This document shows positions 22,454-31,012 of a stretch of DNA of 42,220 bases, piece after piece. Every line of letters starts with the position of its first letter. Within the stretch, counting starts at the first letter, position 1. The notes under the pieces are model-generated. The model was given only the letters and a program-made list of their open reading frames with translations. It was not told where the DNA came from and searched no databases. Origin of the DNA: Opitutaceae bacterium (GTDB lineage Bacteria > Verrucomicrobiota > Verrucomicrobiia > Opitutales > Opitutaceae); the NCBI GenBank assembly GCA_027482905.1, contig JAIXVP010000078.1, positions 1-42,220 of the forward strand, read 5' to 3'. Made by a program: the position numbers and the translations under genes.

Positions 22454-23370
22454 AACAAACCCGCCGCAGTCGCCCCGGCCGCCTCGACCACGCGCACCGC
22501 CTCCGCCGGCAACTGCGTCCGGAACCAGGTCTTTTGTTTGCGCACCAGCCGCCAGGTATTGCCCGCGATCTCCCCCGCCAGCCCCGCCTCGGCCAGCTCG
22601 CCGCGCAACACCGCCAGCGTCTCCCGATACCCGATCGCGCTCGCCGCGCTGGGATTGTCCTCCAGCCCCTCCGCCCGGAGCCGCCGCACCTCGTCAACCA
22701 ACCCGTCGCGCAACATCGCCTCCACCCGCGCCGCGATCCGCGCCCGCAGCTCCGCATCGGGCCGGGTCAAAACCACCGCCCGCACCTCCCAGTCGGCAAA
22801 AGGCCCCGGCCGCGCGTAAAACTCCGCCGCCAGCGCCGCCGCCGTCCGCCCCGTGGCCAAACACCGCTCCAAGGCCCGCGCCACCCGCCGGGGGTTGTCC
22901 AAGTCGACCCCCGCCAGATCGTCCGCGCCCGGATTTACCGCCCGCAGCCGCCCGACCAGACCCGCCAGCCCCGCCGCGCGCTCCAGCTCCGCCACCTCCG
23001 CGCGCAACGCGTCCGGGATCTCGATCGTGTCCGCCACCGGCCCGAAAAACGCCTTCAGGTAAAACCCGCTCCCGCCCGTGACCAACACCTTCCGCCCCCG
23101 CGCGAGGATGTCCTCGCAGGCCGCCCGCGCCGCCTCGACGTAGCGCGTCACGTCCATGCGCTCCCGCACCGCGCTGACGTCGATGAGGTGGTGCGGCACC
23201 CGCGCCCGTTCCGCCGCCGTCGGCTTGGCCGTGCCGATGTCCAGGCCCCGGTAGAACAAACTCGCGTCGCACGAGACGATCTCCGCGCCGTTCGCCTCCG
23301 CCCATTCCAGGGCCAGCGCGGTCTTGCCGACGGCGGTCGGACCGGTGAGGACGTAAAGAAAACGGCACAT
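22450..23370 (-). CDS. miaA: tRNA dimethylallyltransferase
   Basis: A 306-residue protein. MiaA transfers a dimethylallyl group to N6 of A37 in tRNAs reading UNN codons. The P-loop GPTAVGKT is at 10-17, the substrate motif CDASLFYRGLDIGTAKP follows near 34-50, and GGSGFYLKAFFGP and DLDNPRRVARALE are also recognisable. Length matches the family (~300). The usual DSxQVYR motif reads DASLFYR, keeping the catalytic Asp and the Tyr-Arg pair but replacing Gln by Leu. The stop codon TAA (22450-22452) overlaps that of the hybrid kinase on the other strand within the palindrome TTAA. It is divergent from the glycosyltransferase gene with 84 bases between them. Confidence 0.93.
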
Positions 23371-23454
23371 AGGTTACGGCGTGGTGATAGGGACGGTCCG
23401 GGAAGGGTTTGCGATTGCGTATCCAAGCACGCATGACGACACCCGGTCGCAAGC

Positions 23455-24645
23455 GTGAAACTCGCCCTCGTCACCGAAACCTTCCCGCCCGAGATCAACG
23501 GCGTCGCCATGACCCTCGGGCACCTCGCCGCCGGCCTGACCCGACGGGGCTTCGCCGTCACCGTGCACCGCCCCCGCCAGGGCGACGCCGAAAACGCCGC
23601 CCACGCCGCCGGCCCGCGCCCCTACACCGAGGTGCCCTACCCCGGCGTGCCCATCCCGGGCTATCCGCTGCTCCGCGCCGGCCTGCCCGCCCGCGGCCGC
23701 CTGCTCCGCGCCTGGCGCGCCGAGCGCCCCGACGTCGTGCACGTCGCCACCGAGGGCCCGCTGGGCTGGTCCGCCCTTTCCGCCGCCGACGCCCTCGGCA
23801 TCCCGTTGGCGTCGTCGTTTCATACCAAATTCCACAGCTACTCGAAACACTACGGCTTCGATTTCCTCACCCGCCCCGCCCTCGCCTACCTGCGCTGGTT
23901 CCACAACCGCACCCGCATCACCCTGTCGCCCACCGACGAGCTCAACCAGGAGCTGGCCCGCGACGGCTTTAAGGGCATGAAACTGCTCTCGCGCGGCGTC
24001 GACACCGACCTGTTTACCCCCGCCAAACGCGACCCCGCCCTCCGCCAGAGCTGGGGCGCCGGACCCGACGACCCGGTCTTTGTCCACGTCAGCCGCCTCG
24101 CCGCCGAAAAGAACTACGCCCTGCTCTTCCGCGCCTGGGAAGCCATCCGCTCGGTCCAGCCCCGCGCCCGCTTCGTCCTCGTCAGCGACGGCCCGCTGCG
24201 CAAAAAACTCCAGCGCCGCCACCCCTGGGCGGTGTTCACCGGCTTCCTCGACCGCGAGGACCTGGCCCGCCACTACGCCTCGGCCGACGCCTTCCTCTAC
24301 CCCAGCCTGACCGAGACCTTCGGCAACGTCGTGACCGAGAGCATGGCCTCGGGCCTCGCCGTCTGCGCCTACAACTACGCCGCCGCCGCCCGTTACGTCC
24401 GCCACGGCGAGAACGGCCTGCTGGTGGCCTTGGGCGACGAGACCGATTTTGTCGCCCGCTCGATCGAGCTCGCCCGCGACGCCCGCCTGCGCCGCAGCCT
24501 CGGCCTGATCGCGCGCGCCACCGCCGAGAACATCCCCTGGGGCCGCGTGATCGACGGCTTCGCCCGCGATTTGCGCGAGGTTGCCAACGCCACGCCGCCC
24601 GGGCATCTTCCGACCCCGACCCCCGCCCAGACCGCCGCCGCCTGA
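23455..24645 (+). CDS. GT4-family glycosyltransferase (MgtA/SqdX-like)
   Basis: A 396-residue GT-B fold glycosyltransferase with GTG start 23455; MKLALVTETFPPEINGVAMT is the classic opening of this subfamily. The C-terminal nucleotide-sugar site contains E287-x7-E295 (ETFGNVVTE), and HVSRLAAEKN is the usual hinge strand. Closest family resemblance is to GDP-mannose-dependent alpha-mannosyltransferases and sulfoquinovosyl/diglucosyl-diacylglycerol synthases, which build glycolipids. It is followed after 8 bases by a diacylglycerol-kinase-like gene and then by an LpxH-like phosphoesterase, which favours a lipid acceptor. Donor and acceptor cannot be fixed from sequence alone. Confidence 0.88.
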   Translation: MKLALVTETFPPEINGVAMTLGHLAAGLTRRGFAVTVHRPRQGDAENAAHAAGPRPYTEVPYPGVPIPGYPLLRAGLPARGRLLRAWRAERPDVVHVATEGPLGWSALSAADALGIPLASSFHTKFHSYSKHYGFDFLTRPALAYLRWFHNRTRITLSPTDELNQELARDGFKGMKLLSRGVDTDLFTPAKRDPALRQSWGAGPDDPVFVHVSRLAAEKNYALLFRAWEAIRSVQPRARFVLVSDGPLRKKLQRRHPWAVFTGFLDREDLARHYASADAFLYPSLTETFGNVVTESMASGLAVCAYNYAAAARYVRHGENGLLVALGDETDFVARSIELARDARLRRSLGLIARATAENIPWGRVIDGFARDLREVANATPPGHLPTPTPAQTAAA

Positions 24646-24653
24646 CCGCCCGG

Positions 24654-25610
24654 ATGCACACCCGCGCCCGCTTCATCTTCAACCCGCACTCCGGCCACAA
24701 CGCCCGCAACCCCTGGCTGCTCCAGCGCGCGCGCGACTTCATCGCCGAACACCGGCTCGACGCGACCGTCGTGCCCACCGAACACCCGCTCCACGCCACC
24801 GAGCTCGCCCGCCGCGCCCTCGACGACGGCTGCGATCTGGTCGTGGCGATCGGCGGCGACGGCACCATGAACGAGGTCGCCGCCGCCCTCGTCGGCACGC
24901 CCGCCGCCCTCGGCCTCATCCCCTGCGGCTCCGGCAACGGCCTCGGCCGCCACCTCGGCCTGCCCGGCCCCGGCAAAGGCGCCTTCCGCGCCCTGCTCGC
25001 CGGCCACATCCGCACCATCGACACCGGCGTGGCCGACGACCACCCCTTCTTCAACGCCATGGGCCTCGGCTTCGACGCCGAGATCAGCGCCCGTTTCAAC
25101 GCCCTCACCTCCCGCGGCTTCACCGCCTACGCCCGCACCACCTGGCGCACCCTCTTCGGCTACCGCCCGTCCGACTACGTTATCCGATGCGGAGACCAGG
25201 TGCTCCGTTCCCCCGGCTTCATCGTGGCGGTCGCCAATTCCGACCAATACGGCAACGACTGCTTCATCGCCCCCCACGCCCGCGTCGACGACGGCCTGCT
25301 CGATCTCACCATCATCCGCCGCCTCACCCCCTTCAACGTCCTGCCCCTCGCCGAGCGCCTGTTCACCAAACGCATCGACGGCTCCCCCAGCGTCACCCGC
25401 CTGCGCGCCCCGTCGTTCAGCATCGAGCGCGACACCCCCGGCTTCATCCACACCGACGGCGAGGTCCGCCCCTGCGGCGCCCGCGTCGAGGTGAAGGTCC
25501 TCCCCGCCAGCCTGCGCATCGCCGTGCCCGTCCCCGCGCACCCCGCGCCTGCGGAAACTCCCGCCCGCGCCGCCGCCCGCCTCACGGTCGCCCCGGCGGC
25601 GGTTCCGTGA
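24654..25610 (+). CDS. Diacylglycerol kinase family lipid kinase (YegS/DagK-like)
   Basis: A 318-residue protein from ATG 24654. The nucleotide-binding GGDGT loop is at 67-71, followed by NEVAAAL, and PCGSGNGLGRHLG corresponds to the conserved PxGTxNxxAR-like motif. The late DGLLDLTII and HTDGE segments are typical of the C-terminal beta-sandwich of YegS/DgkB enzymes. The family phosphorylates diacylglycerol, sphingoid bases or related lipids at the cytoplasmic membrane face. It is 8 bases downstream of the glycosyltransferase gene, so translational coupling is plausible. The C-terminal ~25 residues are alanine/proline-rich and not conserved in the family. Confidence 0.88.
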   Translation: MHTRARFIFNPHSGHNARNPWLLQRARDFIAEHRLDATVVPTEHPLHATELARRALDDGCDLVVAIGGDGTMNEVAAALVGTPAALGLIPCGSGNGLGRHLGLPGPGKGAFRALLAGHIRTIDTGVADDHPFFNAMGLGFDAEISARFNALTSRGFTAYARTTWRTLFGYRPSDYVIRCGDQVLRSPGFIVAVANSDQYGNDCFIAPHARVDDGLLDLTIIRRLTPFNVLPLAERLFTKRIDGSPSVTRLRAPSFSIERDTPGFIHTDGEVRPCGARVEVKVLPASLRIAVPVPAHPAPAETPARAAARLTVAPAAVP

Positions 25611-25676
25611 CTTTTCGGCAACGGACCCACTTCCACCCTAGGCACCCGGCCACCCACCCGTTAGCCCTTTCCCGCG

Positions 25677-26528
25677 ATGGATAAACGCACGCTCAAGGTC
25701 CGCACCGTGATCATTTCCGATGTCCACCTCGGCACCCACGACTGCAAGGCGCGCGAGGTGAATCATTTCCTCAAATACACCCGCTGCGAGAAACTCATCC
25801 TGAACGGCGACATCATCGACGGCTGGCGCCTGAAACAGGCCACCTTCTGGCCCAAGACCCACAGCCGCTTCATCCGCCTCGTGCTCAAGAAACTGGAAAA
25901 ACGCGGCACCCAGGTGATCTACCTCCGCGGCAACCACGACGACATCCTCTCCAAGTTCATCCCGGTCACCTTCGAAAACCTGGAGATCGCCGAGGACCAC
26001 ATTCACGAAGGCGCCAACGGCCGCCGCTACCTCGTCCTTCACGGCGACGTGTTCGACACCGTGACCAAGAACTTCGTCTTCCTCGCCTACGCCGGCGACT
26101 GGGGCTACCGCGTGCTCATGCGCGTCAATCGCCTTTACAACAAATACCGGGCCTGGCGGGGCAAAGAGTATTACTCCATTTCCAAGGCGGTGAAGGCCCG
26201 GGTGAAACAGGCCGTGAGCCACGTCTCGCACTTCGAGCAACACATCTCCGATCTCGCCAAGAGCCGCGATTGCAGCGGCGTGATGTGCGGCCACATCCAC
26301 ACCGCCGCCGACCGCATGATGGGCGACGTGCACTACCTCAACAGCGGCGACTGGGTCGAGAGCCTCACCGCCATCGTGGAGCACTTCGACGGCCGCATGG
26401 AGCTGATCGATTTCGCCGACTTCCGGAAGGAATTCCCGTTGGAGGACGAATCGAGCGACACCGCCGACAACCTGGAACCGCTCGAACTGCCCTTCCCCGC
26501 CCCGACCGCCGGCGCCAACCCGGCCTGA
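25677..26528 (+). CDS. LpxH-like UDP-2,3-diacylglucosamine diphosphatase / metallophosphoesterase
   Basis: A 283-residue calcineurin-like phosphoesterase from ATG 25677. All metal-binding motifs are in order: DVHLG (15-19), GDIID (44-48), GNHD (85-88), HGD (122-124) and GHIH (205-208). The family cleaves UDP-2,3-diacylglucosamine to lipid X in lipid A synthesis or acts on related nucleotide lipids. This clade, in which the enzyme sits next to a GT4 glycosyltransferase, is common in Gram-negative bacteria. Whether it is the main lipid A hydrolase or a paralogue cannot be told. The C-terminal ~35 residues are acidic and Pro/Ala-rich and lie outside the catalytic fold. Confidence 0.85.
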   Translation: MDKRTLKVRTVIISDVHLGTHDCKAREVNHFLKYTRCEKLILNGDIIDGWRLKQATFWPKTHSRFIRLVLKKLEKRGTQVIYLRGNHDDILSKFIPVTFENLEIAEDHIHEGANGRRYLVLHGDVFDTVTKNFVFLAYAGDWGYRVLMRVNRLYNKYRAWRGKEYYSISKAVKARVKQAVSHVSHFEQHISDLAKSRDCSGVMCGHIHTAADRMMGDVHYLNSGDWVESLTAIVEHFDGRMELIDFADFRKEFPLEDESSDTADNLEPLELPFPAPTAGANPA

Positions 26529-26736
26529 GAAAATCCACGCCGTCGCCCAAGCCCTTCGGGCAACGCGAGCGGCGGGCGAGTTGGACAAGGCGGGCGACAC
26601 CGCGACCCGCGAGGCGAGTGGAAAATTCGCGGGATTTTCCTCCCGCCCGGGAATTGTCAGGCTTTGCCCGGACCACACGCTGGGGGTTTTCCGCCACGCG
26701 CCCCGGGCCTCGCGCGGACCAACGCTCTCCTACCCC
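26529..26736 (+). promoter_or_regulatory. Intergenic region with nested inverted repeats ahead of MFS gene
   Basis: GAAAATCC (26529-26536) is the exact complement of GGATTTTC (26632-26639). Inside, GCCC-TTC-GGGC (26551-26561) and GGAAAAT-7 bases-ATTTTCC (26620-26640) form smaller hairpins that would compete with the long-range pairing. It may act as a terminator of the lipid cluster or as a leader for the MFS gene. No U-tract and no clear promoter were seen. Confidence 0.35.
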
Positions 26737-28155
26737 ATGGACCAACCCACCCCCTCGTCTTCAGCCGCACCCCAAGGGACGGCGACCGTTCCTTCGCGCC
26801 GTCTCTGGCGGGCGGGCACGCTGGCCTACACCACCCCCGGGTTGGTCGTGCTTTTCGCCTGGCTGCTGTGGGGCGACTTCGCGTGGAACATGAAGGAGCG
26901 AACCATCGTGCCGGTCGGGCAGATCGTGCTGAAACAATTCGGGGCCACGGACTTCATCGTGGGCTTGCTGGTCGGATCGCTGCCGGCGGCGATCGGTCTC
27001 ATCGTGGGACCGATCATCAGCGTGCGGTCGGACCGACACCGCGGGCGCTGGGGGCGCCGCATTCCCTACATGCTGATCCCGGCGCCGATCGTGGCCTTGT
27101 CCATGGCCGGCCTGGCCTTCACCGCACCCGTGGCCGAGTGGCTGCACGGCGTGCTGGGGGCCGGTTCACCCGGCGTGGTCGGCTGCCGTCTGATCGTGTT
27201 CAGCTTCTTCTGGTCGAGCTTCGAGATCTTCCAGACCATCGCGCAGGCGGTATTCGGCGGCCTGATCAACGACGTGGTTCCGCCGGAGGTGATCGGACGT
27301 TTCTACGGCTTGTTCCGCGCGGTCGGCCTGATCGCGGGAATCGTGTTCAATTTCTGGCTGATCGACTACGCGGAGACTCACTACCGGGAGATCTTCCTCG
27401 GCGTCGGACTGCTCTTCGGCATCGGCTTCAGCGTGATGTGCCTGCGGGTCAAGGAGGGCGAATACCCTCCGCCCCCGCCCCGCGAGCCGGGCGACGGATC
27501 TTTCGCGGTCCGTTTCGTCGCGCCGATGAAAGCCTACCTGCGCGAGTGTTACACGAACCCGTTTTATCTCTGGGTTTTCCTGGCCATGATGCTGGGCGCG
27601 GTGATGGCGCTCCCGGTCAACACCTTCAGCGTCTTCTACGCCAAGAGCGTGGGCCTGGACATGGGCCGCTACGGCGAGTTGCTGGTCATCACCTACTGCT
27701 TCTCGCTCGCGCTGTCCTATCCGCTCGGGTGGATGGCCGACCGTTTCCATCCGCTGCGGATCGGCCTGACGGCGCTGGGTCTCTACGCGGTCACGATGAT
27801 CTGGGGCGGCTTCGTGGCGACGGAGGCGAAGGCGTTCTCCATCGTGTTCGTCGCCCATGGGGTGCTGACGGGCACATATTTCACCGCCACGGCTTCCCTG
27901 GGCCAGCGACTTTTTCCGCGCACAAAATTCGCCCAGTTCGCATCGGCCGCCGGCATCCTGGGGGCGATGGGCTTGATGGTGGTGCCGCCCGCCCTCGGTT
28001 GGTTCCTCGATTCGATCGGCCAGGTGTATCGCTACACCTTTCTTATCGGCGGCGCGCTCGCGGCGGTGGCCGTCGCCGCCTTCGCGGTCGTGTTGTTCAA
28101 GTTCAAACAACTTGGCGGCGACGGCGCTTACCGTCCGCCCGGCGACGCGATCTGA
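26737..28155 (+). CDS. MFS transporter (SLC45/sugar-like)
   Basis: A 472-residue membrane protein from ATG 26737 with about 12 hydrophobic segments. The first loop holds the MFS-type motif SVRSDRHRGRWGRRIPY, and a matching cytoplasmic motif GWMADRFHPLR is in the second half. The overall pattern (VSxxSDRxxxRxGRRxPY) resembles glycoside-pentoside-hexuronide or SLC45-like sugar transporters. Substrate is unknown. Codons here end in G more often than in the C-rich genes on either side, so it may belong to a different transcription unit or have a different history. A 208-base gap with nested inverted repeats separates it from the LpxH-like gene. Confidence 0.85.
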   Translation: MDQPTPSSSAAPQGTATVPSRRLWRAGTLAYTTPGLVVLFAWLLWGDFAWNMKERTIVPVGQIVLKQFGATDFIVGLLVGSLPAAIGLIVGPIISVRSDRHRGRWGRRIPYMLIPAPIVALSMAGLAFTAPVAEWLHGVLGAGSPGVVGCRLIVFSFFWSSFEIFQTIAQAVFGGLINDVVPPEVIGRFYGLFRAVGLIAGIVFNFWLIDYAETHYREIFLGVGLLFGIGFSVMCLRVKEGEYPPPPPREPGDGSFAVRFVAPMKAYLRECYTNPFYLWVFLAMMLGAVMALPVNTFSVFYAKSVGLDMGRYGELLVITYCFSLALSYPLGWMADRFHPLRIGLTALGLYAVTMIWGGFVATEAKAFSIVFVAHGVLTGTYFTATASLGQRLFPRTKFAQFASAAGILGAMGLMVVPPALGWFLDSIGQVYRYTFLIGGALAAVAVAAFAVVLFKFKQLGGDGAYRPPGDAI

Positions 28156-28219
28156 CCCGTCCTCGGGGGGCGGTGAAAAACCGCTTGGCCGCGCCCCGCC
28201 GCCCGGGGAGGCTGCAGCC

Positions 28220-29365
28220 ATGCCCGTCCCGCATTTCGACCTGCTGCTCACCGATCCGCACACCGCCGCCCGCCGCGGTCGCCTGCGCACCCGCCACGGC
28301 GTGATCGAGACGCCCATCTTCATGCCGGTCGGCACCCAGGGCACGGTCAAGGGCGTCAGCCCCGTCCAGCTCCGCGAGCTCGGCGCCCAGATCATCCTCG
28401 GCAACACCTACCACCTCAACCTCCGCCCCACCAGCGAACTGGTCCGCGAACTCGGCGGCCTCCACCAGTTCATGGGCTGGGACGGCCCCATCCTCACCGA
28501 CAGCGGCGGTTTCCAGGTCTTCTCCCTCGCCAAGCTCCGCAAGATGCACGACGACGGGGTCGAGTTCCAAAGCCACCTCGACGGCAAAAAATGTTTCCTC
28601 GGCCCACGCGAGGTCATGGCCATCCAGGCCAACCTCGGCAGCGACATCGCCATGGTGATCGACGAGTGCCCGCCCTGGCCCTGCGAACGCGACGCCACCG
28701 CCGCCGCCTGCGCCCGCTCGCTGCGCTGGGCCGCGCAGTGCAAACAGATCGCCACCGACTCCGGCTTCCTCGCCGCCGGCCACCACGTTTTCGCCATCGT
28801 CCAGGGCTCCACCTACGACGACCTCCGCCGGGAAGCCGCCGAGGCCCTCGGCGCGCTGGATTTCCCCGGCTATGCCGTCGGCGGCGTGAGCGTGGGCGAA
28901 CCCGAACCCGAGATGCTGAAACAAGTCGGCGCGACCACGCCTTTCCTGCCCGCCGACAAACCCCGCTACACCATGGGCCTCGGCACCCCGCCGCAGATGT
29001 TGAAAATGATCGCGCTGGGCGTGGACATGTTCGACTGCGTGCTGCCCAGCCGCGTCGCCCGCAACGGCCTCGTCTTCACCCCCGACGGCCCGCTGAACCT
29101 CCGCAACGAGCGTTTCCGCACCGACCCCGGCCCCATCCATCCCGAGGTGAACAACTACGCCACGAATTTCTCCCGCGCCTACCTGCGCCACCTCCTGGTC
29201 GCGGGCGAGATCCTCGCCTGCACCCTGCTGACCATCCACAACCTCGCCTTCTACCTCGACCTGATGGCGCAAGTCCGCGCCCACCTCGAAGCCGGCGACT
29301 TCGCGCCTTGGCACCGCGCCTGGATCGCCCGCTACGAAGCCGGCGCCGAAGCCCGCCTGGCCTGA
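28220..29365 (+). CDS. tgt: Queuine/preQ1 tRNA-ribosyltransferase lacking the zinc cysteines
   Basis: A 381-residue TGT from ATG 28220, preceded by GGGGAGG. The enzyme exchanges G34 for preQ1 in GUN-anticodon tRNAs. Active-site features are intact: TDSGGFQVFSL with Asp94, the nucleophile Asp272 in VDMFDCVLPSR, DECPPWPC with a Cys typical of preQ1-using bacterial enzymes, and GGVSVGE, a variant of GGLAVGE that keeps the bacterial Val. The C-terminal zinc site is altered. Where the family has C-x-C-x2-C before the SRAYL segment, this protein has V310, N312 and T315, with one residue deleted; only the final ligand His340 (TIHNL) remains. The fold around it is otherwise conserved, so the gene looks functional with a zinc-free C-terminus. 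Confidence 0.93.
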   Translation: MPVPHFDLLLTDPHTAARRGRLRTRHGVIETPIFMPVGTQGTVKGVSPVQLRELGAQIILGNTYHLNLRPTSELVRELGGLHQFMGWDGPILTDSGGFQVFSLAKLRKMHDDGVEFQSHLDGKKCFLGPREVMAIQANLGSDIAMVIDECPPWPCERDATAAACARSLRWAAQCKQIATDSGFLAAGHHVFAIVQGSTYDDLRREAAEALGALDFPGYAVGGVSVGEPEPEMLKQVGATTPFLPADKPRYTMGLGTPPQMLKMIALGVDMFDCVLPSRVARNGLVFTPDGPLNLRNERFRTDPGPIHPEVNNYATNFSRAYLRHLLVAGEILACTLLTIHNLAFYLDLMAQVRAHLEAGDFAPWHRAWIARYEAGAEARLA

Positions 29366-29371
29366 GCCGCC

Positions 29372-29485
29372 TTAAATATCCATGGCTGCGCCCTGGACGC
29401 GGAGCCACTCCTTGTGCTCGCGGTGGTTGGGCAGGACCTTGTGCACCTCGTTCCAGTAAGCCGCGGTGTGGTCACGGTGAGATAG
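29372..29485 (-). pseudogene. 3' remnant of a YgjP-like (DUF45/M48) metallopeptidase gene
   Basis: Reading minus from about 29485 to the TAA at 29372-29374 gives ~37 residues containing HRDHTAAYWNEVHKVLP and HKEWLR, followed by a short tail ending AMDI. This matches the C-terminal helix of YgjP-like metallopeptidases, in which an HxxxFW segment is followed by LPDYRERxxWL. Such genes commonly sit next to hsdR in type I restriction loci. The catalytic HExxH part is absent, and the fragment is fused out of frame to the end of the HEPN-like gene, whose stop codon lies within it. The call rests on remembered family patterns, not on a search. Confidence 0.6.
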
Positions 29486-30899
29486 GCGACGGGGATGGAA
29501 TGACGACAGTCTCGTCGCCTTCGAGGATGGATTTGGCCAAGGGGCCGGCGTAGCCGGCCTCGCGGGCGAGGAGGATGTGGAGGGCTGCGGTAAGGCGGGA
29601 GTAGGCGTTGAAGGAGGTGCCAGCGGTATCGCGGGTGCGTTCCTGAAAGCCGTGCGCCAAGGGGCTGCGGTAGAAATCCCAGCTTTCGTAAACCCGCTCG
29701 AACGCGTCCGTCCACGGCAAGCCGTGGCGCTCGATGATGGCTTGCCATTTTTTCGGTCGGGGGAGCCCTCCTTCCCTTGAGTGCTTGCGTTCCTGCTCCG
29801 TCAGCAAGCGGAGGCCGAGGTCGTTCATCAGGCCTTCGAACAGGATGCAAAGCGCCATCAATTGAATCGGTTGGGCAAGGTGCTTGGGATTGGCTTCGCG
29901 CAAAAGCCATTGGGCGCGGGTGTGCAGATGCGCGGCTTCGGAATCGGAGGCAAAAAACTCCGCCGCCGCCACGAAGAGCGACTGGGCTTCCTTGGAGATG
30001 AAGAGACGGCCCTTGTTCAAGGGCGTCAGACCGTGGCGACGGACGTCGTCGCGTGCCCTTAGCCAGCGCTCGATAATGCGGTGATCGCGTGAGTGCTCGC
30101 GGTAGAAGGGCCACGGATGGCTGCCGTGAGTGTAGCCGATCGCGGCCAAGATAGCGTCGAAAACCTTGCCGGCCGAGCATCGGGCGCCCGGCGCGTGGAC
30201 CTGACGGGAAAATGAGACTTCGAGGTCACCGTCCTCGGTGGCTTCGAGGCAGAACTCGCCGCCGTCCACCTTGCCGACGAAACAGTGGAGTTTCGACGAG
30301 GGCAGCTCGCCGTGGAAGGTGTGTGTGCGCCTGTCTTGGGTGCCGTGCGGCCGGATCAAAAGTTCCAGATTGGGAATGATGGCGAACAGGTTGTCGTGCG
30401 GTTCGGCCGCCGCCAAGATGGTGGGCGGGGCGGATTCGGGGTGGCTTGCGTGGAGTTCGACGAAGAGCTGGCGCATCTCGGCGGAGTTTTTCGCGTCGAA
30501 CCCTTCGGCGGGGGCGTGGATGCGATAAAAATCCAGACGGTAGCGATGCAAGTTTCCCGAGGATTCGCTTTCGGACGGCTGAGGGTGCAAGCCCTCCAAT
30601 TCGACCGCGAGCCCGTGCTCGGTGCGGGCGGTGACGCGGTGGCAGTCCTCCCGTTCCACGGTGACGGGGCCAGATGTTTTGCGCTCGATGAGCGGTTGCA
30701 GCTCGGGCGGCAGGGTGGCCGATGCGGGAATGCGCAGGTGAAGTCGTAGCTCGCGGCCGTGCATGGAGACCGCAGCGGGGAAAGACACGGGAATGGCGAC
30801 GTGGTCGCAGAGGTGAAACACGACGTCATCCAGTTCCACTCGCGCGTCTTCGACGCGAAGGGTGGCGGCGAGTTTTTCGAGTGAAGGGTTGGTGCGCAT
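29472..30899 (-). CDS. Putative HEPN-domain protein, ApeA-like layout, in a type I R-M scar
   Basis: A 475-residue protein of unrecognised family from ATG 30899. Residues 1-~260 look beta-rich and ~290-460 are mainly helical. Near the C-terminus, WDFYRSPLAHGF contains R411-x4-H416, the RNase motif of HEPN domains, set between two long helices as expected. The layout (beta-rich sensor, then HEPN) recalls ApeA-type anti-phage proteins, whose HEPN domain cleaves tRNA to abort infection. This is inference from architecture, not a family match. Immediately upstream is the 3' end of an hsdS gene and its own stop lies inside a peptidase remnant, so it probably once sat between hsdS and hsdR. The last ~10 residues may be altered by the deletion junction. 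GC content is lower than in flanking core genes. Confidence 0.6.
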   Translation of the reverse strand: MRTNPSLEKLAATLRVEDARVELDDVVFHLCDHVAIPVSFPAAVSMHGRELRLHLRIPASATLPPELQPLIERKTSGPVTVEREDCHRVTARTEHGLAVELEGLHPQPSESESSGNLHRYRLDFYRIHAPAEGFDAKNSAEMRQLFVELHASHPESAPPTILAAAEPHDNLFAIIPNLELLIRPHGTQDRRTHTFHGELPSSKLHCFVGKVDGGEFCLEATEDGDLEVSFSRQVHAPGARCSAGKVFDAILAAIGYTHGSHPWPFYREHSRDHRIIERWLRARDDVRRHGLTPLNKGRLFISKEAQSLFVAAAEFFASDSEAAHLHTRAQWLLREANPKHLAQPIQLMALCILFEGLMNDLGLRLLTEQERKHSREGGLPRPKKWQAIIERHGLPWTDAFERVYESWDFYRSPLAHGFQERTRDTAGTSFNAYSRLTAALHILLAREAGYAGPLAKSILEGDETVVIPSPSPISP

Positions 30900-30911
30900 G
30901 AGTAAGCGGCG

Positions 30912-31012
30912 TCAGGCGGGCACCGGGACGCGGCCGGTTAACAGGTCCTGCATCAGACCCTGCTTCTCCTGCCGGAGTTTGGCGAGTTGGGCGGTTTGAA
31001 CGGACTTGTGTG
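30912..31012 (-). pseudogene. hsdS: 3' remnant of hsdS (type I restriction specificity subunit)
   Basis: The 33 codons between the vapC stop and the TGA at 30912-30914 encode a C-terminus containing LAKLRQEKQGLMQDLLTGRV, followed by PVPA. KQGLMQDLLTGRV is the hallmark end of HsdS subunits, the tail of the second coiled-coil spacer. Nothing upstream in this frame resembles HsdS, because the vapC gene occupies that DNA. The rest of hsdS and any hsdM gene are missing, so the fragment is non-functional. It ends 12 bases before the start of the HEPN-like gene. Confidence 0.8.
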
